This document shows, piece after piece, positions 39,001-51,141 of a stretch of 64,000 nucleotides of DNA; position 1 is the first letter of the stretch; each line of letters begins with the position of its first letter. The stretch is taken from the NCBI GenBank assembly GCA_002104945.1, contig MCFH01000050.1:345027-409026 (forward strand). Direction: 5' to 3'. The stretch is from Piromyces finnis. Lineage: Eukaryota; Neocallimastigomycota; Neocallimastigomycetes; Neocallimastigales; Neocallimastigaceae. The notes below the pieces were generated by a model. The model ran no database searches. It had not been told where the DNA came from and saw nothing but the letters and a program-made list of their open reading frames with translations. The position numbers and the translations under genes were made by a program.

Positions 39001-39700
39001 TATTTAATGCTGTGATATGAAACTAACTACATATTAGCCATATTTAAAATATTCAATTTCATATTTAAAAATTTATATAAAAATATTTTATAATTTTATA
39101 ATAATAATAATAATAATACTTTAATAATTATAATGAATTATTTGCATATTAATTATAGAATTCATGTACATATTTTGTTATATATAATATTTATTCATTT
39201 ATATATTTATTATTAAATATATTGAATTATAATATTAATTTGTATTACATTACTTATACATTTATAGAAATATTTCATTTAAATATATTATTGAATAATG
39301 TATTAAATCCTATTGAATTATTATTCATATTATATATATTATGAATTATGAATACATTATATAATTTATATTCAATTATATTCAATAGGAATTTTATAAT
39401 ATAAAATACTCATGTAAAATAATAATAAAAGAGGTTTAATAATTAATAAGAAAATATAATAATTAATTAAAGAAGTGAAATTACTTGTAAGAGAAGTTAA
39501 TTCTGATAATAAATATTTTCACTTACATAATAAATTATAAATAAACTAATATTAAATTCCTATAACATAAAAGTAATATTTATCAGCTGTATTGTTATAT
39601 TATGTGTTTGATTCAATCATGTGATAATAAATATGATGCAGGTTAATTTTATGTAAAAAGAATTAAATTTTAAGTATTAATAACTTTATTTATTACGTTC
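36016..39700. other. gene-poor AT-rich region
   Basis: No gene can be supported. The sequence is A/T-only for long stretches. A short GC-bearing spot (AAACCGCCGATCG) occurs around 37554-37566. A nested inverted repeat lies at 39308-39390. Confidence 0.55.
39308..39390. repeat. nested inverted repeat with 11-bp outer arms
   Basis: TCCTATTGAAT at 39308-39318 pairs exactly with ATTCAATAGGA at 39380-39390. Inside, ATTCATA and TATGAAT form a second stem. The spacer is A/T-only. This could be the core of an old palindromic element. Confidence 0.5.
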
Positions 39701-40410
39701 CAATATTTCTATTCTGTCTAAATACTAAAACGTTCTGTCGTTGTCAAATATTAAAAATTCTCACTAAAACAAGAAACCCTTTTTAAACAAGATTTATTCT
39801 AGTCTATTTATACTAATGAGGCTTACTTAATAATTAATTGTCCAATTATAAGGCTGGAATTGTATGGATCATTCATTTGCATTATTCTTTCAGATTAAAT
39901 GATATTACATTTTTCATACATTTACATTACATTATTGTATATTGTAGAAACAATTAATATTATAATAAAACTATATAAATTTAATATTAGGAAAAATTAC
40001 TAATATAATAATATGTTCAAGTCACATATTATTTTTATATCAAATATGATAATAATTATTTTTATATAGAAAAAATAAAAATATTAAATAATATGAATTC
40101 TATATAAATTATTATTATATTTCAATATTTCTCTAAATACTAAAACGTTTATTCTGTTATTCTCAGCTACATAAATTTACTTTAAGCAATAAATCTTCAT
40201 AATAATAATTATTCTCTAGTTTATATATATTAATAAGGCTTATTTAAGTATTAATTGTTCAATTATAATATAATATTAAATAATATAATACTAGAACTAT
40301 ATAGATCATAAATTTATATTATTCTTTTACTACATGTTTCATACATCTTATATTATTTTATATTAGGAAAAATTACTAATATAATAATATTTTTCAAGTA
40401 TTATTTTATA
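39701..40410. repeat. diverged tandem duplication (two copies of about 300-340 bp)
   Basis: Copy 1 (about 39701-40040) and copy 2 (about 40123-40410) share the same ordered landmarks: CAATATTTCT, then AATACTAAAACGTT, then a TTATTCT(C)TAGT segment, AGGCTTA, TTAATTGT(C/T)CAATTATA, a block around GAT CAT followed by TTATTCTTT, TTCATACAT, and a shared run of 30 bases beginning TATTAGGAAAAATTAC. Copy 2 has lost some blocks and gained A/T insertions. No coding frame is conserved between copies, so this is a duplicated non-coding element, ending about 450 bases before the glycosylase gene. Confidence 0.75.
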
Positions 40411-40863
40411 TTAACTTTTTTATGTTAAATATAATATATCTATTCCTTGGAAAGTTAACTATACATTTAACCCCTCTCATAATCATGATATGAGATATTA
40501 AGAAAGTAAATAAGAAATATGACTTACTAAATATTATAATCTAATCCATATTAAAAATCTGATTTCTAAAAAAATAAAACCAAATAACAAATAACTAAAT
40601 AATATCAAATATTAATAATAGAAATAATGGTAAATTTTAAAGAAAAAAAAATGAAGAAATATGATATAATATTTATAATATTATAAAAAAAAAAAAAAGT
40701 TAAAATTATATTTCCTTATTAAATAATTCAAAAATATTATTAAATATATTATTTAGCTTTCATATAAATTAATTTTTTTACAAAAATAAAATCTGTTAAA
40801 GCTTTTGTATAAATATTCATTTATATAATATAATAAATAATAAAATTACATAAATAATATAAC

Positions 40864-41520
40864 ATGCCTCCAAAAAAGCATAATAACAAAATAATAAAAA
40901 AAGAAAAAGATATAGAAAAAGATGTTGAAAAAGAAACAATTGACATAGACGGTAAAACAAGATGCGAATTTGCTTCTATTATTTATAAAAAAAAAAAATC
41001 CGAAATAATGTTACGATATCATGACAAAAGGTGGTGCAAACCTATCCATGAAGAGAATGAACTTTATGCAATGTTAGTGTTGGAAACTATGCAAGCCGGT
41101 CTCAGTTGGTTAACTATTTTAGAAAAAGAAGAAAATTATAGAAAAGCCTTTGACAAATTAAATCCTGTGATTGTTGCAAAATATAATGCTAAAAAAATTG
41201 AAAAATTAATGCAAAACCCAGGAATTATTCGAAATAAAAGAAAAATAGTATCAATAATTAATAATGCTAAAGCATTTTTAAAAGTTCAAAATGAATTTGG
41301 AACCTTTGATAAATATATTTGGAGCTTTACTGATAGAAAAACAATTGACCATCACCGTTCAAAAAAAGATGAAATGCCTGCAAAATCAGAATTATCAGAA
41401 AAAATAAGCAAAGATTTAAAAAAACGAGGATTTCAATTTGTTGGACCTATATCTATTTATTCCTATTTGCAAGGAATAGGTATTATTAATGATCATAATG
41501 AATTTTGTGATTTTAGATGA
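40864..41520 (+). CDS. DNA-3-methyladenine glycosylase I (Tag-like)
   Basis: Intronless, 218 residues. It removes N3-methyladenine from alkylated DNA, the first step of base excision repair. The Tag family signature is intact: YHDKRWCKP (residues 52-60), ELYAMLVLETMQAGLSWLTI with the active-site Glu and the AGLSW block, NPGIIRNKRKIVSIINNAKA (helix-hairpin-helix region), IWSF, KKRGFQFVGPISIYSYLQ, and GIINDHNEFC. The zinc-snap ligands are retained: Cys34, His53, His211 and Cys215 (the H-x3-C spacing equals that of E. coli Tag). The first 30 residues are Lys/Glu-rich and could target the nucleus. A Lys4 insertion lengthens the first ligand spacing. Tag is mainly bacterial, and lack of introns beside intron-rich neighbours suggests horizontal acquisition (inference). 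Codon use is as AT-rich as the host, so any transfer is old. Confidence 0.93.
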   Translation: MPPKKHNNKIIKKEKDIEKDVEKETIDIDGKTRCEFASIIYKKKKSEIMLRYHDKRWCKPIHEENELYAMLVLETMQAGLSWLTILEKEENYRKAFDKLNPVIVAKYNAKKIEKLMQNPGIIRNKRKIVSIINNAKAFLKVQNEFGTFDKYIWSFTDRKTIDHHRSKKDEMPAKSELSEKISKDLKKRGFQFVGPISIYSYLQGIGIINDHNEFCDFR

Positions 41521-41899
41521 TGTTATTATCTCACCGAATGAAAATGAAATAAAAAAAAATAAAATAAAAAATAAAATAAATTTTAAAAATAATAATAATA
41601 CATTAATAATATATTAAAAAATGAAGTTTGTTTTTATGTATTTATATATGTATTTATATATGTATGTTATATATGTATGTATGTATGTATATATGAATTT
41701 TTTAAAAAAAAACTTAATTCTAAAAAGAAAATATCGGAGGTGTAGAAGTGTAAAATATTTAATAAAATTATTTTACTTCAAGTATTTAAAAACATATTAG
41801 AAAAAATTAATATCTTTAAAAAAACAATCATTTAATTAGATATATATTATATTTTTATTTAGTATTTCACTAAATAATTACAATAAAATTTATATTATC

Positions 41900-41950
<51 letters not shown>
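41900..41950. repeat. (ATT)n microsatellite
   Basis: About 17 ATT triplets. Confidence 0.9.
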
Positions 41951-41951
<1 letters not shown>

Positions 41952-43146
41952 TGTAAAAGTGAATTATTATAAAAAATATTAATAATTAAATAATCAGTTT
42001 TGTATAAAATAAGAAATCTTAATAAAGCACATTTATATAGCTACTTTATTATTTCATAGTACTTATAATAAAATAAGGATTAGATTAGATTATTAATTTT
42101 AATTATGTATTGTTATGGATTAGATTATCAAATTAAAAGGTTAAAATTTTCAATATTAAAAATAAAAAACAAAAATATTTTATTTATTTATTTATTTATT
42201 TATTAATAAATAAAATATCAACTTTAGCTTTTACAAAATATATTGCCTACTAGATTTTATTTATTATATATAATTCATTTATTGAATTTACATTATTAAT
42301 TTTTGTTAAAATTAAAAAAAAGTATTATTAAAAAACAACTTATTTTATTTATTAAAAAAAAATGGTTTTAATACATGTCATATATATACATTTTATGTAT
42401 ATTTTTAACTTTTTTATATTGTTCAATAATTATATTATAATAAGATTTTGAATAATTAATTATTTACAATCTTTATTTTGTTTTGAATGGATACAATTAG
42501 TTATTAAATATGATTATATATGAATAATAATGAATTAAGAAAAAACATGATAAATGTAAAATTTATAATGTCTAAAAAACATGATTTTATTAATTATTAA
42601 GAATAACGACAAAAATAGTATAAAAATAGTATGATTAATTATCCTTAATTTATATTTACTTAAATATATTTACATACAAATAATAATATTTATTACTTGT
42701 AAAAAGAATGATGATAGTCATCAAATTATTTAAAAGACTGTTAAACTATAATTTTTTTTTGCTATAGAAAATAGTTTATTTTTTTATCTTAAATTCTTTT
42801 TATTCTTATTATTTAAAGGGTAATTATACTTTGATGATTAAAAAAAAAGATGTATAATATATCTAAACTTTATTATTATTATTGTTGATAATAATCTTTA
42901 TAATTTTTTTTGAAAGTACTAATTCTTAAATGATAAATAATTATTAATCATTATGATAAACAATGATGATTTTCATTTCTTAATTAATAAGTTTTATTTT
43001 GTTTTATTAAATTAATTTATTGTCAATTTTTTTTTTTTTAAAAAGTATGTTATATGTCATTATTTTTAAATAACATCATTTAATATATAATTAATTTTAT
43101 TATTTTTTAAATTTATTATTATTAAAAAATTATAATTTATTATAAT

Positions 43147-43158
43147 GACCGGCCGGTC
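43147..43158. other. 12-bp GC-rich perfect palindrome GACCGGCCGGTC
   Basis: A perfect self-complementary dodecamer, ten of twelve bases G or C, stands alone in several kilobases of nearly pure A/T and is followed directly by a T-run of about 18 bases. It contains overlapping CCGG and GGCC tetramers and an inverted CGG/CCG pair such as zinc-cluster regulators bind, but no gene is close by. Confidence 0.5.
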
Positions 43159-46100
43159 TTTTTTTTTTTTTTTTTTAATTATAAAAAGTATAATAACTAA
43201 ATATAAAAGTGAATTTAAACTATTATTTTTTTTTTTTATATAGTGTAGAGTTTTTTTTGTAACCATTATTTCATATTAATTAAATTTTTTTCACTAATAA
43301 TTAAAGTTTAATAGAGCTTTTAAATTAATGTTATCTATAATAATAGGTATCATCTTATGTTGACAAGTAGATTAAATGACCCATTACGAAACAATAAATT
43401 GAATTATTTTTTCTAGTAATAAAGAAATATAATAAAGGTTTTATTGTTAATAAATGAAATAATAAATAAAATTTTTAACTTATTCATTAGCATTAAAATA
43501 TAATAACGAATTATAGATATAGGGTATAAATATTAATTTCTATATCTAAACAATAATGAATAATTTTGTAAAAGCGCTAATTATATTTTAGTAATGGATA
43601 GAATATTTTACAAGTATTTACTTTATTATTAATTCAAACTATAAAAAGTTAAATTATCATTTATTCTTAGTTTTAAACTTTGGCTAGGTTTTTTAATTTT
43701 CTTTGTGTAATTGCTTTTTTACAACCAATAAAATAAATTTAATATTTTATTCAGTAACTTTTTTTAATTTATTAAATTCTCATCTACTATCAACTGAGTT
43801 TTTTCCCTATATATAAAACAATAGGATGTAATATATTGAACTAATATGAAATTTATTATGAAGTAGAACCACATATTATTAAAGGATATATTTAATGGTT
43901 AATTAACATTAATATAAATATAAATATTTATTATTTATTAATAAAAATAGAAAGTGATGATTCATCCTTTTATTAATATTAATAATAATATCATTATTTA
44001 ATGATTTAATTATTTATAAAAATAAAAGGTTTCATTCCATAATCTTTTTTTATATTATTTTTATTTTTTCTTTTTTTTTAAAAAAAAAATTCCCTATAAG
44101 AATCCATAAATGGAAATTGTGTGAACCTTTTAATATAAAAATTTATTTCCACTATTGAAATCTTACTATTTTTTCAAATGTTAATTTCATTTTCATAATG
44201 CTACCTATTATTAAATCATTTATTTAAAATAAAATAAATATATATATAAGAAATTGATTTTATTAACTTTCAAAACTTCATTGTAATTTTTTTTAAATTT
44301 TTGCTGATATTTTGTACTTTAACCTTTTTTTTTTTTAATAATCATTCCACTTTTATTTCTTCTTTATTAAATTAATAAAAATTATTATATATAAAAGTAA
44401 TATTGTGTGCATATAAACCTTATATTTAAAATAGTCTTAATACATTTATTGTCTTAATTTAATTAAATAAAAATATACTTTTTAAAATTAATTTATATAA
44501 ATTGAAATATAAAAAATATAATAATAACAAAAAATGATATAATAATATATGATGCAATATAATATGTAATATAATAATATATAATGTAACAGTAAATTTT
44601 ATTATTTATTATTATTGTTTAAAATTTATATATATATTTTAGAATAACTATTATCCTATTAATTTACTTTTTATTACTTTAATAATAAATAAATTAGATA
44701 CAATATTAAAAAATGATGATGTCACAAAGTAATTAATTTAAAACAATAATAAATAAACTTTCTTAAACTTTTTTTATTATTTTTTTCTTTCATTCTATTT
44801 ATTAGAATAATAATTATAGTTATTAATAAAAAGAAAAAAGAAATTCCATTTAATTTCAGCAAAAAAAAAAAAAAAAAACGATATTTCATCCTATTACATG
44901 TACTACAATTAATTTAACCAATACCAAGTTTTGATAATAAACTATTATATCATTTTTTATTTTTATTTTTTTTAAACTAAGTTTTATCATAAAAAAAAAT
45001 ATATTAAAGTTTAAAAGTTAAAGTATTAACTATTATTATATATTATATATTATATATTATTTTAAATATTTTTATTTTTTTCTTAAAAAATTTTAAATTA
45101 AGAAAAGGAATAAAGAAAAAGATTGAGAAAGAAAGAATAGTTTATAATTAGAATTTTATATTTTAGGCTATTTGAATATATATTAATAAGTAATTTATTA
45201 TTTATATATATAAAGAATAACTTACAAATCTTTCTCAAGAAAAAAGTTGTTTGATTTTTTTTCATACTTTTTCTTTTCTAATTTTTACAAAGTTTTATAT
45301 TATATTTAAAGTGGTATTCTTATATATATACCAATTATATTACCATTTGTTCATTACTTATATATATTCCTTTTTTTTTATAGAATTTGTTCATTGTTCA
45401 TATTAAATTGATAAAGCGTTTAATACTATTTAATTTTTTTCTTTATTTTTTTAAAAAGAAAAATATATATATGAGTAGACACGAATATTTCTTAAAAAAT
45501 TGTAGTATTCATTTTAGAAATAAATAATTGAAAAGTATATGTAAGTTAATTATATTTTAATTATAATTAATTATCAAAACATATTGCTAAATAACTATAA
45601 CTAAAATATTATATATTTTTTTAATAAAAATTTCTTTTTTTTTTTTATTTTAATTTTTTTTTATAGTGTATAAAATTAAGTATATTTTTGATTAAATATA
45701 TATTAATTTTAAGAGTATATACTATCAAGAAACACTTTTAATATCAAATATAAAACAATTAAATAAAGTAAAATAAGTATATAAATATTCATATTAATTA
45801 CTTTATTTCATATTAAAGAAACTTTAATTTAGAAATAAAAAAGCTAGTCTTTTTCTTTCTCAAAATTCTCTTAAAAAAAATAATAATAATCTTCAAAATT
45901 TAGTCATAAAAACTTTCAAATAATATATTCATATATATATATTCATTTAAAATTTGAAAATAATAAATAAAAAGCAAAATTAACAATAAAAAAGTTATGA
46001 TGAAGAAAAATATTTAAGTCTACTTTATCGATAGGATTTTTGAAATTTTTTTATGACGAAAAAAAAAAGAGATTAATAACATTAACTTTTTTTCTTGAAA

Positions 46101-46212
46101 ATTTTTTTAGATAATATTTAAAAACAAACAAACAAACAAATCAATAATAATAATAATAATAATAATAAAAACAAATAAATTTTCAAAATTATATTGTAAT
46201 AAATAAAAATCA

Positions 46213-46239
<27 letters not shown>

Positions 46240-46244
<5 letters not shown>

Positions 46245-49200
46245 ATCACGAATATTCATGACAGTAGTATTGATAATACTTGCATTTAATGTATTTGTTT
46301 CGTCTCAAAATGTTTTAATTGACAGTAGTTCTATAAATACTGATATTAATAAAAGTAATGATGAAAAAATTTATATAAGTAATTCGAAAAATTTAACTAA
46401 ACACCTTACTCAAACAACTACAATTAATAAAATTAATAGTATTAGTAGAAGTGTAGTTACTAATAATTCTGCTCCCTCTGTAAATCATGACAATAAAAAT
46501 AATGTTAGTAACGCAACTGCTTCTGTTGTAAGTAGTAATGAAAGCAATGCTAATACTAATTCTTCTAATGATTCAAACTCATATATAATTGATAAAAATT
46601 TTAATTCAAATCAAGAAATCAATGAATTACAACAATTTTTGAATCAAATACATTTTAAAATATTGAAGCCAAAAGACAATTCAAAGATATACTCAAATAC
46701 TACTATTGATTTTGAATGGGAATGCGATATTCTATCAGAAATGGAACCATATAAAATTAGTGTCTATCTTCAAAATTTAGTAAATATACATTCTTTATTA
46801 AATATATTTATAAATATAATTTTATTTTTTTTTTTTACTAATTTATATAAACTAAATTTTATTTATTTTATAATGATTCTAGGAAAATGGTAAAGGTATA
46901 TTTATAAAAAGTTTTTTAAATCTTAATGATAAAAAAGGAAGCTATGCTATTGGTGAACTTGACCCGCATTCCTTAAATTATGCTTTATGGGTATATAGTA
47001 ACATTAAGGATAAACACTTATTTTATCAGGGACCAATTCTTGTTAATGGTAATTCCACTGATAGTAGTGCAAATACAAATAAATCAAATGATGCTGGAAA
47101 TCCAGGAATAGCTTTAAATTATGTTATTTGGGTTATCATTTTTGTAATTATTGTTTTGATTTTAATCATTTATATTTTATTATTAGTTGTAAAGGCTCGT
47201 AGAAGAAAAAACACTAATAACTATAATGAATATAAGAAAAATATTATGTATAATAATAATAAGGAATATAAAGAAGATTATAAAGGTTCACCGACAATTC
47301 ATAATTTATTAGGTATTAATGAAAATATGGATAAGCAAAAGGAGTATTATGTTCAAAAACAGTCATTAAATAGTAGTGGAAATTCAACGTTTACTATTAA
47401 TTCAATCGCAGAACAACTTTATAAAGCCGAGCAAGTTTATAATAATAAAGTTTTCAAAAATCCCGATAAACAAATTGAGCATTGTGCTCCATTAGTAGAT
47501 ATGTCTAGTATTTATCAATCAACAAAGGAAATACTAAATAAGAATACTCACTCAAACAATAAATCAATGAATGGATCATACTACAATAGAAAACTCATGG
47601 AAAGTAAAATAAATGGAATAAGTAAGGGTGAAGAAGAATCATTCATTGTTTTTGATGAAGTTAAAAATAATAAAAGAGTTAGCTTTGGATATCCTGAAGC
47701 AAATAGTAATAAAGTGTTATCTCAATCTGTAAGCTATTCAATGGCTGCTGAATCTGATCATGATATCCAAATAGATAATATTGAAAAGGATAAACATTCA
47801 AATGAAATGAATTATTCATCAGACGAAGAAAGGAATACGGATGAAGATTACATAATTAAAAATTCATTTTGTCTTAATTCTAAAGATTCTATTGATGCTT
47901 TTGAAGATATTTATTTGAATAAGCAAAGTGATTATGACAATGATAATGACATTGTAAAAATTGATTTTCCTTTAGCTGCCACAGTGACTACTGTTGAAGA
48001 ATTCTTAGCAGCCCATCGTGAATCATTTAATAAACGTTTATCTCGTTCTTCATCATTAATGAATAGCTCAACAACTTCATCAATACGGGAGTCAATTATT
48101 GGCAATCCACCTATAAATGTAATATCTAATTTAGGTAAACCAAATTCTGTTGTATCAGCAGATGAAAATTCAACATTGAATGGTAGTCCATTACTTACAG
48201 TAATGAATCAGCCTCGTAATCTAGCAAAAAAATCTAATAGTGTAGTTAGAATAAGTGGAAGTGATTGTAATAGTAGCAATGCTAATATAGATATAATGAA
48301 TGACTCTTTAATTGATGAATTAAATTCTCTTGAGAAGCAAATTCAACAACAAAAGCAACAAATGTATAATAATCAACAACTTAATCCTTTATTATCACCT
48401 AACCATCAACAAGATATTGATCCAGATCAATTGAATTTACAAATGGCTAATTTACATCAACAAGGTATTGATACCAACCAATATTTGCCATCTTTCCCTA
48501 ATAAGTATCTACCACTTTCTACATCAACCTTTCAACCTAACCCACCAGGCTATGCATCTCCTCCAATTCAACCAAAAACACTAGGTATGTCAGCATCCTC
48601 ACATCCATCTTCTACTCAAACAAAAGCAGCTTTACCAATACAAATGAAAACTCCATCACCTATTATTAAGAATAGACTTTCTCCACAATCTAAATCTCCA
48701 GTTAAAATACAAAGAATTTATAAGAATGGTGAGGTCATTGCTGAGAATAATGTTCAAATATCTCAGGAATCAGAAACTACTCTTCAAGCCCAGCAAACTA
48801 CTCAAGATACAGCATATGAAGAAAATGATGATGAGGTTGAAACTATTGTTGCTACACATGTATGTAATGCCTGGTATTCACCAAACATGCCAGATGAACT
48901 CCGTATGTGTCCAGGAGATGAACTTGTTATTTTGGAAAGATTTAATGATGGTTGGGGATTTGGTCAAAATACTAAGGGAGGTGTTGGTGTTTTCCCATTA
49001 GATTGCGTTACTCATATTGATTATGGTGATAAAAATGTCAATTCAGATGTTGAAATGGTATCATTATTTATGAAGCAACAACAATCTATTGCTGAAAACA
49101 ACCATTCTATTGGTATAAATAAGGAATATAATAGTTCTATTGCAAAGAATAATAATTCTATTACTAATGTAGATTATGACAATATTAAACCAAGTCATGC

Positions 49201-49438
49201 TGTTGTTTTTGATACCAGTGATATATTCTCTGATTATGATGATAATAGTCTTGAAATAGTATATGATAATAGTGTCTATGATAACTATTTGAAAAATAAT
49301 ACTAATGTTACTGAATACCACCCTCAATATCAGGATAGTTATAATCAAAAGTTGTATGTACCTCCAAAGAATAAAATGAGGAATACTACTAATAATAATA
49401 TTTATTCTAGTAATAATAATATACCTCTTCATTATTAG
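46240..49438 (+). CDS. single-pass membrane protein with Ig-like ectodomain and cytoplasmic SH3 domain
   Basis: Two exons, 46240-46779 and 46883-49438, joining in phase to 1031 residues. A signal peptide (MQSRIFMTVVLIILAFNVFVSSQ) is followed by an Asn/Ser/Thr-rich stretch with many N-glycosylation sequons. An Ig-like segment (about 145-255: FKILKPKDNSKIYSNTTIDF ... YKISVYLQNL ... GELDPHSLNYALWVYS ... GPILVNG) resembles the Kre9/KNH-type fungal cell-surface domain. The TM helix at about 272-297 (VIWVIIFVIIVLILIIYILL) is capped by KARRRK, fixing the C-terminus in the cytosol. A roughly 530-residue Ser/Asn/Gln-rich tail with Pro-rich stretches (KTPSPIIKNRLSPQSKSP) leads to an SH3 domain at about 835-895 (ATHVCNAWYSPNMPDELRM, GDELVILERFNDGWGFG, GVGVFPLDCV) and another tail. 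The architecture resembles fungal wall-sensing or cell-fusion proteins of the Sho1/Fus1 type, with an SH3 recruiting signalling partners. Exact orthology cannot be claimed. Confidence 0.88.
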
Positions 49439-49805
49439 ATAAAAATGAAATTTAAAAGTTTTAATTGATCAGAAGAATTAGTGAAAAAAAAAGAAAAGAA
49501 TAAACATTAACATGAAGGGAAGAAAATTTGTATTCAATAATAAATAATTTAATTAAATAATTATGATTTATACCTTAATTAAATTATTGTAGTTTTGTTT
49601 GTATATATTTACAGTTATAGTCTATCTATCTTATAGTGGTAATGAATATTAATAATTGATAATAAATTATATATGTTTATATATAATTTTTTTTAACAAC
49701 ATAAACACAACAATAATAACAACAACATCAACAAAAGAGTGCATAAAAAAAGAGATCAATTAATGAGAATGAAATAAATGTATTAGACAAATAATCAAAA
49801 AAAAA

Positions 49806-49838
<33 letters not shown>

Positions 49839-51141
49839 TATAAAGTTAAATTTAAAAATATTAATTATAATATGTTTTCTTTATTGGTTTTTTTCTATAT
49901 AAAATCTATTTAAATGTAAAGAAAATAATATAGATTAATAATTATTTTTTTTCTTTTAAATATATATTTTTATATCAATAGTTATTTTTGAATCATGTCC
50001 TAATTATTAGATTATTAATTTTTGATATATAAAATTTTAAAAATATTAGCATTATAAAAAAGGCAATTATATATATAAAAGGATATTTATGTATACAATG
50101 ACTGTCTCAATAGTGACTAATATTTTTCGTTAATCTAATTTTTTTTTTTTTATTTTAATATGTAAACAATAATTAATAAAAGAATACAAATTATTTTATA
50201 AATGTAAATAAGATATATGAAATAATGAAATAATTATTTTAATGTATTTGTCCTAAATCTCTTGCAATTTTAGCCAGACTTTATACCAGAAAATTTTCAA
50301 AAAATGGCCAAAATTTACATTATATTTTATTATTTTGTATTTTTTATTTGCATATATAATTTTAAATTAGAATTTTTAAAATATATATTTAACCAATCAT
50401 TTTATATTTTATTTCGCCCATTAATTCATTGATTGGTTATTAACGATTATTGAAAAATAAAAAAAGTATAAAAAAGAATGTTTATCATCTTTAATTTATA
50501 TAATTAAAATCTGTATGGTTGGAATTAAAAATAATAAATCATCGATAATAAACATATTACTATTATTGATAATTTATTAGAAAATTTAATTCAAATAAAG
50601 ATTAAAGAATAATTATTAATAACCATGATGAAAAAGCATAGATGTAATTTGTGTCTTCCTAATTCTTATGAGGAGAAAAATATGTCTGCCTTCCTACTGA
50701 AAGTTATAGTAATTATTTCTTTATTTAGTATTTATTAAATTTTTTTGACTAAATAATAAATTATTATTTGTAAGAAAATTTAATAAGTAAAAGTTACGTT
50801 AATAGTGATGAAAACCTTTTAATATACCTTAGTCATATTTTAAATATGTACCTGTTACTTTTAAAGTATATAGGAGAACCCACATGTTTGATATGAACGA
50901 ATGGTAGTAAAAAGTTTTTTAGATAAAACAGTCTGAATTAATGTAACAATTAAATAAATTAATGATGAATGTAAAAAAAATGTAGTTTTTCTAAAAGATA
51001 TATTTATTTATATGTTTTAATGTTAAATTTATTAATTTTGACAAAAAGAATAAATTTTATGTGATAATGTATTTAGGATAATATATGTTATAGTTTCGTT
51101 TTTTATTATTGTTATTTTTTTTTAAAAAATAATTATCTAAA
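49439..51141. other. gene-poor AT-rich region
   Basis: Mostly A/T sequence with a 25-base poly(A) run near 49798. A short less AT-rich patch at about 50620-50740 holds a 37-codon open frame (ATG 50625 to TAA 50738, beginning MMKKHRCNLCLPNSYEEKN) with a CxxC and a hydrophobic end. It may be a relic or chance, and I do not annotate it as a gene. Its last bases are the 3' flank of the RJL GTPase. Confidence 0.45.

Larger units (their letters stand above)
41521..46239. other. gene-poor AT-rich region
   Basis: No supportable gene. It contains GTAT/TATG tracts (about 41637-41695), an ATT array (41900-41950), TTTA tracts (about 42178-42202), and a striking 12-bp GC palindrome at 43147-43158 followed by a T-run. 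The last kilobase is the 5' flank of the SH3 membrane-protein gene and ends in a 26-base poly(A) run that merges with its start codon. Confidence 0.55.

Noticed and set aside
43066-43266. 66-codon minus-strand frame across the GC palindrome
   Set aside because: Poly-Lys and Ile/Asn low complexity from A/T runs, with no domain.
50625-50738. 37-codon frame with CxxC and hydrophobic end
   Set aside because: It is too short, lacks homologues I recognise and has no transcription evidence. Described only in the intergenic entry.
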